Source: JACCXJ01 sp052387115
GTDB taxonomy: Bacteria; Pseudomonadota; Gammaproteobacteria; JACCXJ01
DNA length: 13,176 nucleotides
Assembly (NCBI GenBank): GCA_052387115.1
Contig: JBQTJM010000093.1
Coordinates: 1 to 13,176, forward strand
Reading direction: 5' to 3'
Shown: in pieces, positions 6,729 through 12,259 of the stretch
Position numbering within the stretch: the stretch's first letter is position 1
Layout: each line of letters starts with the position of its first letter
The notes under the pieces: model-generated
The model's input: only the letters and a program-made list of their open reading frames with translations
Databases searched by the model: none
Told to the model about the DNA's origin: nothing
Program-made: the position numbers and the translations under genes

Positions 6729-8006
6729 ATGAAATGCGAGGTGCTGGTGCTGGGTGGTGGCGGCGCGGGTCTGTGCGCGGCGGTGGCGGCGGCGCGCGCG
6801 GGCGCGCACACCGTGCTGGTCGAGCGCCACGGCGCGCTCGGCGGGATGGCCGTGGCCGCGTTGGTCCACTCGATCTGCGGGCTGTACCGTTTGCGGAGCG
6901 AGCCGGGCGCGGTGCCCGCGCATCGGGGGCTGCCGGGCGAGCTGGCTGCGCGTCTCCTGCGTGCAGGCGCAGCGTCCGGGCCCGTACGCTGGAGCCGGTT
7001 GGATGTGCTGCCACACTCGCCGCCCGGCTTCGCCGCCGTCGCCGATACGCTCGCCGGCGAATGCCCGGCGCTCGAAACGCGCCTCCACACCGAGCTCGCA
7101 GAGAGCCACGGTAGCGGCCGTATCGAGGCCGTCGATGTGTATTGCCGCGGCGCGCGCGCCACCGTCGAGCCGGGCGCGGTCGTGGACGCGAGCGGCGACG
7201 CCACCCTCGCCGCGCAGGCCGGCGCCGGCATCGAAGAGGCAAGCGCGACACGACTCCAGCGGCCCGCCTTCATCTTCGCCCTGCACACCGTGGAGGTCGC
7301 CGCGCTCGACGCGGATGGCCGCCTTGGCCTCGCGGCATTGCTCGCCGAAGCCGTCCATGCCGGCCGGCTCGAACGCGGCGCGCTCGGCGCGCATTTCCGG
7401 CCGACCGGCCGCGGTTCCGAGGTCTATTGCACCGTGGACCTGGCCGGCCCCGAGGACCTCGATCCGACCTCGCCCGCGCATCTTTCCGCGCTGGAGCGAA
7501 GCGGACGCCGCCTCGCCCATTCGCTCACCGCTTTTCTGCGCGCGCACCATTCCGCCTTCGCGCGCGCCGAGATCGCCGCGTTTCCCACGCGGGTGGGGAT
7601 CCGCGAAAGCCGCCGCGTGCGCGGTGAGATTACCATCACCGGCGAGGCAGTGTTGCGGGGGTTGGATGCGCCCGATTGCGTCGCGTTAGGTACATGGCCA
7701 ATGGAGTTGCGTGAAAGACCCACCGGCCCGCGCTGGCGTTACCCCGAGGACGATCGCCCGACGCAGATACCCCTCGGTGCGCTCAAGGTCGCCGGCGTGG
7801 CCAACCTGTGGACGGCCGGCCGCTGCATCTCCTGCGACCACGAAGCACAGTCGTCGCTGCGCGTCATTGGCACCTGCCTCGCCACCGGTCAGGCCGCGGG
7901 CCTCGCCGCCGCGTGGTACGTCCGCCACGGCGCGCCTCCCGGCGCCGCAGACGTGCGGGCGCAGATCGAAACCATCCTCGGCCCGGAGGAGGATCGATCG
8001 GGGTAG
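6729..8006 (+). CDS. FAD-dependent oxidoreductase (FAD_oxidored type)
   Basis: The 425-aa protein begins KCEVLVLGGGGAGLCAAVAA with the Rossmann GxGxxG loop (residues 9-14) and the ribose-binding glutamate about residue 32 (VLVERHGALGG). VVDASGDATLAAQAG (151-165) is the second flavin-contact strand seen in FAD-dependent oxidoreductases. RVGIRESRRVRGE (288-300) and NLWTAGRCISCDHEAQSSLR (359-378), followed by a GTCLATGQAAG helix, are hallmarks of the FAD_oxidored family (Pfam PF12831). It should be a soluble cytoplasmic flavoprotein that oxidises or reduces an organic substrate; the reaction is not predictable. It starts 15 bases after the acyltransferase stop without a clear ribosome site and is the last gene of the plus-strand set. 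Codon use is very GC-rich, like that of the preceding gene. It appears complete. Confidence 0.82.
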   Translation: MKCEVLVLGGGGAGLCAAVAAARAGAHTVLVERHGALGGMAVAALVHSICGLYRLRSEPGAVPAHRGLPGELAARLLRAGAASGPVRWSRLDVLPHSPPGFAAVADTLAGECPALETRLHTELAESHGSGRIEAVDVYCRGARATVEPGAVVDASGDATLAAQAGAGIEEASATRLQRPAFIFALHTVEVAALDADGRLGLAALLAEAVHAGRLERGALGAHFRPTGRGSEVYCTVDLAGPEDLDPTSPAHLSALERSGRRLAHSLTAFLRAHHSAFARAEIAAFPTRVGIRESRRVRGEITITGEAVLRGLDAPDCVALGTWPMELRERPTGPRWRYPEDDRPTQIPLGALKVAGVANLWTAGRCISCDHEAQSSLRVIGTCLATGQAAGLAAAWYVRHGAPPGAADVRAQIETILGPEEDRSG

Positions 8007-8236
8007 CCGTCGGTGCAACGTGCTCTGCCTGGTATACCCACCCTCTACCCTGAATGTTGCGAATTCGGTCGCCAACGGGAACACACCCTTCAGACCTCCT
8101 GCCTCACAAACCTATCTCTTGGTCCTATACCCAATCATTTCAAGCGCCCCTTGACACTGCCACCGCTAGCGGGCCATTCTATGCTGAGAGCGGCGCCTCG
8201 AGGGGAGACTACTTTCATAGAGACATAGAGATTGTC

Positions 8237-8491
8237 ATGAAGCGTGGGTTACTTAGTAACACGGTAGGAGTCGCCGGTATAGCGTTGGCCATAGGCTGCC
8301 CGGTCAGCATCACCGGCATTGTGACGACAACAATGTTGCCCCCGCCCCCGCGGTGGCACTTCCCGCAACACTCGTTCTTGGAACGGATCTTGACCGGTAG
8401 CAATAGGAGATGCACTGTACTTCGGCCGCGCTATACCCTCTTTCAAGCGCAACTATTAACCTGCATTATTTCTAATCGATACCCTAGGTGA
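8237..8491 (+). CDS. Doubtful small ORF with signal-like N-terminus
   Basis: ATG 8237 opens an 84-residue frame starting MKRGLLSNTVGVAGIALAIG, a basic start followed by a hydrophobic stretch like a secretion signal. The rest is unlike any family I know and rich in basic and proline residues. After about residue 28 another frame (CDDNNVAPAPAVALP, then a stop at about 8399) looks more protein-like, so this may be a frameshifted small lipoprotein gene. The last codon overlaps the ribosome site of the DUF1269 gene. The remaining spacer (8007-8236) holds no recognisable gene; it contains an isolated TTGACA at 8151 without a well-placed -10 box. Confidence 0.22.
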   Translation: MKRGLLSNTVGVAGIALAIGCPVSITGIVTTTMLPPPPRWHFPQHSFLERILTGSNRRCTVLRPRYTLFQAQLLTCIISNRYPR

Positions 8492-8496
8492 AGGAG
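8491..8496 (+). promoter_or_regulatory. Shine-Dalgarno site of the DUF1269 gene
   Basis: AAGGAG with six bases to ATG 8503. It selects this start over the in-frame GTG at 8488. Confidence 0.7.
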
Positions 8497-8502
8497 AAAA
8501 GC

Positions 8503-9003
8503 ATGAGTGATTTAGTCGTCATTGGATTTAACGATGAGCACACGGCTTTTGAGATGCGCGCCGCGCTGGCGAAAATGCAGAAGGAATATCTCATCGATAT
8601 GGAAGACATCGTTGTTGTAACGCAAGACGACGACGGAAAGGTAACGCTGCACCAAGCGACTAACCTCACCGCTGCCGGTGCGGTGGGTGGCGGCTTCTGG
8701 GGAATGTTGATCGGGATGCTTTTCATGAATCCCTTGCTGGGCGCAGCGGTCGGGGCTGGAAGCGGCGCTCTCGCTGGGTTACTCTCCGACATAGGGATTT
8801 CCGATCCATTCATGAAAGATCTCGGGTCAACACTGAGGCCAGGGACATCCGCCCTGTTTGTGCTGTTTCGCAAGATGACGGCCGACAAGGTGCTCGAAGG
8901 GCTGAAACAGTTCAAAGGAAGGGTGCTCCAGACATCCCTGACGAAAGACCAAGAGGAGGCGCTGCGGCAGGCTCTGTCATCGGCAGGGTTGCCTGCACCG
9001 TAG
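8503..9003 (+). CDS. DUF1269-family membrane protein
   Basis: The 166-aa protein starts MSDLVVIGFNDEHTAFEMRA and continues with YLIDMEDIVVVTQDDDGKVTLHQ, the conserved N-terminal domain of the DUF1269 family. A glycine-rich hydrophobic hairpin follows (about residues 55-105: AAGAVGGGFWGMLIGMLFMN, then GAAVGAGSGALAGLLSDIGI) that may insert in or pack against the inner membrane. The last third, with TSALFVLFRKMTADKVLEGL and a charged helix, is also typical. The role is unknown; family members are often found near stress or membrane genes. It has its own strong ribosome site and stands alone, with a 9-base-stem hairpin after the stop. Codon use is less GC-rich than the 4263-8006 set, so it probably is not part of that unit. 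Confidence 0.88.
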   Translation: MSDLVVIGFNDEHTAFEMRAALAKMQKEYLIDMEDIVVVTQDDDGKVTLHQATNLTAAGAVGGGFWGMLIGMLFMNPLLGAAVGAGSGALAGLLSDIGISDPFMKDLGSTLRPGTSALFVLFRKMTADKVLEGLKQFKGRVLQTSLTKDQEEALRQALSSAGLPAP

Positions 9004-9020
9004 ACGTGGGCCCTACCTGC

Positions 9021-9050
9021 CTTCCCGATCACGACAGGGCCATCGGGAAG
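9021..9050 (+). terminator. Hairpin after the DUF1269 gene, possible terminator
   Basis: Arms CTTCCCGAT (9021-9029) and ATCGGGAAG (9042-9050) pair perfectly around a 12-base loop, 18 bases past the stop codon. No T-run follows, so termination would need Rho or the hairpin serves mRNA stability. Confidence 0.4.
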
Positions 9051-9072
9051 AGCTGGGACAGATGCGACGCAG

Positions 9073-9125
9073 ACCCCTACCCTCGCCCTCCCCTGTCAGG
9101 GGGAGGGAATAAGCTGGTGCTTGGC
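9073..9125. repeat. Second copy of the ACP-associated repeat, inverted
   Basis: On the minus strand this reads GCCAAGCACCAGCTTATTCC, then CCTCCCCCTGACAGGGGAGG and GGGTAGGGGT. It aligns with 5234-5280 over about 47 bases with few differences. CCCTCCCC (9086-9093) and GGGGAGGG (9100-9107) form a stem. The central GTTGAGCGTC palindrome of the first copy is absent, so this is a half element. Confidence 0.65.
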
Positions 9126-9126
9126 A

Positions 9127-9264
9127 GCTTTATCGAATTTGCACGTGAAATACTTCCGGCGTAACCACCGTCAAGAGCTCGGATTCGCGGATGAAGACCG
9201 CACCGTTGAGGCGCTCGAAGGGATCGGCGGGAAGCGCCTCACCTATCGCCGGCTTCCTGCGTAA
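9127..9264 (+). pseudogene. Possible 3' remnant of an unidentified gene
   Basis: A plus-strand frame beginning right at the repeat border and ending in TAA 9262-9264 reads KYFRRNHRQELGFADEDRTV, then EALEGIGGKRLTYRRLPA. It has a plausible protein composition, no start codon and no ribosome site. It looks like the C-terminus of a truncated gene, but I do not recognise the family. The call rests only on composition and position. Confidence 0.25.
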
Positions 9265-9275
9265 AGACAAAGGGA

Positions 9276-9824
9276 ATGAGCGAGCCACAAGTAATCAGAG
9301 TGTCCAAGCTTGACGCCGCCCGCAGACAGCTTGATGGCGCAATTGAGCTCTGGTTCTCCGATGGAGATCCCGTGGCTATCCACGCGCTCGTTTGTGCCGC
9401 CCATCAGATTATCCAAGACATAAACGAAAAGCGTGGAGATACTATCCTGCGTTTGACAGAGCTTGTCGGGAAGGACGTTAAACCCGAACACATAGAAGAT
9501 GCTATTAGGCAGATCCGAAAACCAACGATGTTTTTCAAACACGCGAATCGTGATCCGTATGATGTTATTGAGTTTACTCCCGGTCTTTCCCAGCTGTTCA
9601 TCCTTCTTGCCATAAACGGGCTTAGATTACTTGGGGAACAGTTGAGTGATTTCCATCGAGTCTTTTTGTTCTGGGATAGCATCCACGAGCCCCGTTTGTA
9701 TGGAGGCGAGCCGCTGCAAACCCATCTCAGTGTTCAGCAAATCAATCAATTCAAACTGGTCAAGAAGCGCGAGTTTCTCGAACAAAGCTTGTTGGCAATC
9801 GCTGAAGCCAGAGTCACAGGTTAA
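9276..9824 (+). CDS. Conserved hypothetical protein, 182 aa
   Basis: The protein starts MSEPQVIRVSKLDAARRQLD and contains GDPVAIHALVCAAHQIIQDI (about 31-50) and RKPTMFFKHANRDPYDVIEF (about 82-101). From memory, these match a family of uncharacterised bacterial proteins with KLDAARRQL, GDPVSIHTL and NFFKHADRDP motifs. It is mostly helical, with no signal peptide or membrane segment. The helical pattern with His and Asp residues might suggest a HEPN-like fold, but I cannot show that. The only Shine-Dalgarno-like run, AAAGGG, is too close to the ATG. Base composition is visibly more AT-rich than the neighbours (many AAA, ATT and TTT codons), suggesting separate acquisition. Function unknown. Confidence 0.7.
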   Translation: MSEPQVIRVSKLDAARRQLDGAIELWFSDGDPVAIHALVCAAHQIIQDINEKRGDTILRLTELVGKDVKPEHIEDAIRQIRKPTMFFKHANRDPYDVIEFTPGLSQLFILLAINGLRLLGEQLSDFHRVFLFWDSIHEPRLYGGEPLQTHLSVQQINQFKLVKKREFLEQSLLAIAEARVTG

Positions 9825-9853
9825 GTCACAATCATGCATTGGCTTAAACTACC

Positions 9854-10054
9854 ATGGCCACGAACCAGCCCAAACCCGAACGGACCCCAATCCCGTTCGA
9901 CGATGCGCTGCGGCGTATCCTAAACGCGCCGTCGCCACATAACGCCTATAGGCCCGGAGCGCAGGTTCATCGTGGGCACAGCGCTACTCCTCTAGCTTCA
10001 GGGGTCGGTAGCGATCCTCCAGGCCCAGGGCTTCGGCGACCGGCCTGCAGGTGA
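9854..10054 (+). CDS. Small hypothetical protein, probably frameshifted at its 3' end
   Basis: ATG 9854 begins MATNQPKPERTPIPFDDALR, then RILNAPSPHN. From memory, short proteins with a 'P-x-x-FDDA-hydrophobic-RRIL-x-A-P' core of about 30-50 aa often stand alone or next to genes like the one at 9276. After about residue 33 the frame loses that character and runs 71 bases into the opposite-strand ald gene, so the natural stop was probably lost by a small indel. No ribosome site is seen; it lies 29 bases after the preceding stop. Confidence 0.35.
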   Translation: MATNQPKPERTPIPFDDALRRILNAPSPHNAYRPGAQVHRGHSATPLASGVGSDPPGPGLRRPACR

Positions 10055-11090
10055 TGTAGCCCTGATAGGTGTTGAGCGCCTTCGCAAAGCCCGTATCTGC
10101 CCGCAACGCCGACAGCCCGCCATCCGCCAGCCGCAAGACATAGGGTAACGTCGCCGAGTTGAGCGCGAGCGTCGAGGTCCTGGGATAAGCTCCCGGCATA
10201 TTGGTCACGCAGTAGTGGATGACGCCGTGTCTTTCGAACACGGGCGCGGAGTGTGACGTTGGCCGAGAGGTCTCGATGCAACCGCCTTGATCGATGCTCA
10301 CATCCACGATCACCGAGCCGCGCGGCATGCCCTTGACCATTTCCTCCGTGATCACACGCGGGGCCCTTGCCCCCGGGACCAGCACCGCCCCGACCACGAG
10401 ATCGGCGTCTATAAGATGCATCGCGATGGTTTCGGCGTTCGAGAGGAAGAAATCGACGCCGTCGGAGATCTCCCGTCTGATCTCGGGCAGCCGCTCGTCC
10501 TGGCCGCCAATGTAAGTGTGAGCGCCCATGGCGGCCGCGGTCCGCGCCGCATGCCGCCCGACTACCCCATCGCCGATGACCACCACCTTGCCGTGGCGCG
10601 TGCCGAGAACGCTGCCGAGTTGCGTGCCCCGTCCGCCGTTGAATCGCGCCAGGTAATAGCTGCCCACGGTGACCGCCATGTTCCCCGCGACAGCGCTCAT
10701 CGGCGCCAGCAGCGGCAGCCTGCCGCGCGCATCTTCCAAGGTCTCGTAGGCGAGGGCGCTGGTCCGCTTCGCCAGCAAGGCCTCAGAGAGGCCTCGCGGC
10801 GCGCCCGCGAGATGCAAATAGGTGAAGAGGATCTGGTCCTTGAGATAGCCATATTCCAATTCGAGGGGTTCTTTGACCTTGAGGATGAGCTCCGCATCCC
10901 AGGCCTCCTCGACGCCCACCGAGCGCGCACCGGCGCCGAGGTATTCTGTATCCAGGAAACCCGAGCCGAGGCCGGCCCCGGCCTGCACCAGCACCTCATG
11001 CCCGGCCTCCCCCAACGCACGAGCGCCCGCCGGCGTTAGCGCCACGCGGTTTTCCTTATCTTTGATCTCCTTCGGGACCCCGATCTTCAC
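9984..11090 (-). CDS. ald: Alanine dehydrogenase
   Basis: Ald reversibly deaminates L-alanine to pyruvate and ammonia with NAD. The 368 residues match the family (about 370). MKIGVPKEIKDKENRVALTP carries the substrate-binding Arg15. LILKVKEP has the Lys (73) and TYLHLAG the catalytic His (93). VVVIGDGVVGRHAARTAAAM is the NAD-binding Rossmann loop, with GDG in place of the usual GGG or GAG. DVSIDQGGCIETSRPTSHSA holds the catalytic Asp, and NMPGAYPRTSTLALNSATLP is the family signature. The start is GTG 11090 (the protein begins with the conserved KIGVPKE), with only a weak ribosome site. A decayed DksA-type gene lies immediately upstream on the same strand. The gene appears intact. Confidence 0.95.
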   Translation of the reverse strand: MKIGVPKEIKDKENRVALTPAGARALGEAGHEVLVQAGAGLGSGFLDTEYLGAGARSVGVEEAWDAELILKVKEPLELEYGYLKDQILFTYLHLAGAPRGLSEALLAKRTSALAYETLEDARGRLPLLAPMSAVAGNMAVTVGSYYLARFNGGRGTQLGSVLGTRHGKVVVIGDGVVGRHAARTAAAMGAHTYIGGQDERLPEIRREISDGVDFFLSNAETIAMHLIDADLVVGAVLVPGARAPRVITEEMVKGMPRGSVIVDVSIDQGGCIETSRPTSHSAPVFERHGVIHYCVTNMPGAYPRTSTLALNSATLPYVLRLADGGLSALRADTGFAKALNTYQGYITCRPVAEALGLEDRYRPLKLEE

Positions 11091-11123
11091 GCTGCCAGCA
11101 CCAAAACGAGCGATTGCGCCTGC

Positions 11124-11308
11124 CTATCTCGCCGCCTTATCGCTCGCGATAGCGGCAGCTGCTCGTTCCTGCCTCGCGCGGCCGTTGAGCCAGCGCTTCG
11201 CCCTTGGATACGCAAGCAGGCCTTTGTAGCCTGTCGAATGCAGCCTATCGCTTGATCGCAATCGATGCAAACACGGTAAACGCCTGCAGCGATTTGACAC
11301 AACCGCCC
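11124..11308 (-). pseudogene. Frameshifted, truncated DksA/TraR-type zinc-finger gene
   Basis: One minus-strand frame reads CQIAAGVYRVCIDCDQAIG, matching the 'RIAAGTYGVCVDCGEPIG' part of DksA/TraR C4 zinc-finger proteins with the first CxxC pair. A few codons later the match continues in another frame as LLAYPRAKRWLNGRARQERA, which corresponds to 'LEAYPTAKRCLACQERRE' and ends at TAG 11124-11126. The second Cys pair is replaced (RW-LNG), and a stop at 11309-11311 cuts the N-terminus. These proteins bind RNA polymerase in the stringent response. Here the frameshift, the lost cysteines and the missing N-terminal half make function unlikely. The first frame ends at a TGA overlapping the ald GTG, which is a coincidence of decay. 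Confidence 0.6.
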
Positions 11309-11559
11309 TTATCGGTGGACCCCCGGTGGTGGACGAGAAGACCGTCGAGGGCTACACGGGACCGACGGGCTCCGCCGGTCGAGACGGACGGGGCGAAGCG
11401 GCAGTCACCCAGGGGCTGGGTGGCCCTGCTGGTCCCGAAGGCGTGGCCACCGGGGAGGCTTACCGTATGTATGTGTGCCCCCGATCCATCTCGTGGCCCT
11501 TCTCCTCGGAGATCCAGCCGTGGCAGCAATGATCTAGATGTGCCATCATTTGTAGCGCC

Positions 11560-11649
11560 ATGCCATACCTCACATCGCCCACGGAGGTACAGCTCGGCCC
11601 CCAGGGGCGCCTGGTTATCCCGGCCCTCGATACCGCCACGACCGAGTAG
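11560..11649 (+). pseudogene. N-terminal fragment of an AbrB/MazE-type antitoxin
   Basis: ATG 11560 opens MPYLTSPTEVQLGPQGRLVI followed by PA, the strand-turn-strand of the AbrB swapped-hairpin DNA-binding fold. Homologues continue with an 'LRRALGLEPGD' helix, but here the frame reads LDTATTE and stops. Neither the rest of the antitoxin nor a toxin gene follows, so it is a remnant. The 11312-11559 stretch before it holds no gene I can identify. Confidence 0.5.
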
Positions 11650-11725
11650 TGACATCCCCAAGTGCCCGCCGCCGGGCACGCTTGACGGCCGTCCGGCATA
11701 TTGCTTCGGCACTCGTCTCCACCAC

Positions 11726-11866
11726 TCAAGTCCGGCTCTCGAGCTTGACGAAGAGCCGGCACGGCCCGGTGGCGAGCCGGGTGATTTCCACCAACGGCGT
11801 GTTGCCAATCAGTTCGATAACGTTGCTCGCGGGTGCTTCCGCAGTGTCGGCCTGAGGATCGTGTCC
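11726..11866 (-). pseudogene. N-terminal fragment of a cysteine synthase/cystathionine beta-synthase
   Basis: The minus-strand frame reads APASNVIELIGNTPLVEITR followed by LATGPCRLFVKLES. This is the conserved start of the pyridoxal-phosphate enzymes CysK/CysM/CBS (IGNTPLV and the V/L-K-x-E strand). The family continues 'QNPGGSIKDR' with the catalytic lysine, but here the match ends at KLES and a TGA follows at 11726-11728. No ATG is present before the match. About 90 percent of the gene is gone, which indicates a deletion or rearrangement breakpoint near 11735. Confidence 0.65.
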
Positions 11867-11885
11867 CTAGCTTACCTACATCAGC

Positions 11886-11957
11886 CTAGCGGACGCTAGA
11901 GGCGCAAGGCGGCATCCGCGCTAGAATATGGGTTGTATAGTAAGGGGTGTCCGCTAG
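11886..11957. promoter_or_regulatory. Inverted repeat around a possible cupin promoter
   Basis: CTAGCGGAC (11886-11894) and GTCCGCTAG (11949-11957) are perfect 9-base inverted arms 54 bases apart. Between them lie the -10-like boxes TAGAAT (11922-11927) and TATAGT (11936-11941), each five of six consensus bases. Neither has a good -35 box. The arms could be operator half-sites or ends of a small element. Confidence 0.3.
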
Positions 11958-11968
11958 ACGGAGGGGCA

Positions 11969-12250
11969 ATGGAGCAGACAAACGTTGCGACAGAATGGGC
12001 GGGGCGTGGATTTAGCTGTGCTATGTGGACGGACCCGCCCGGGCGGGTCTGGGCCGACTTCGTCCACGACGCCGATGAGATCGTGATGCTAATCGATGGG
12101 GAGATCGAGGTGTCATTTCGGGGGCGAACGCTCCATCCTCAGCCAGGCGAGGAGGTTTTGATACCGACCGGCACGAGCCACACGGTCAGAAACATCGGCA
12201 AGACCACGAACCATTGGTATTACGGTTACCGCCTTGCGCGCAGCGAATAG
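11969..12250 (+). CDS. Small cupin-domain protein
   Basis: The 93-aa protein from ATG 11969 has a single cupin barrel. DEIVMLIDGEIEVSFRGRTL forms the first motif region and PGEEVLIPTGTSHTVRNIG the second motif, including its histidine. Motif 1 carries D/E and no paired histidines, so metal binding may be weak or absent. Such stand-alone cupins act as small-molecule sensors, isomerases or binding proteins; the ligand is unknown. GGAGGGG directly before the ATG is the ribosome site and supports this start over the in-frame ATG at 11933. The transporter gene follows 9 bases after the stop, so the two are probably co-transcribed and may handle the same compound. Confidence 0.82.
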   Translation: MEQTNVATEWAGRGFSCAMWTDPPGRVWADFVHDADEIVMLIDGEIEVSFRGRTLHPQPGEEVLIPTGTSHTVRNIGKTTNHWYYGYRLARSE

Positions 12251-12259
12251 AAACCCAAG

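Noticed and set aside
6699..7550. Minus-strand open frame of 283 codons opposite the flavoprotein gene
   Set aside because: Shadow of the FAD-dependent oxidoreductase, whose motifs lie in the plus frame.
8151..8185. TTGACA followed by TATGCT as a sigma-70 promoter
   Set aside because: The spacing is 23 bases, too long; at 17-18 bases only a poor box (CATTCT) is found.
11326..11532. Plus-strand frame with several G-P and G-x-y units, like a collagen-type repeat
   Set aside because: The triplet pattern is irregular, no start signal is present, and it lies in a stretch of decaying DNA.
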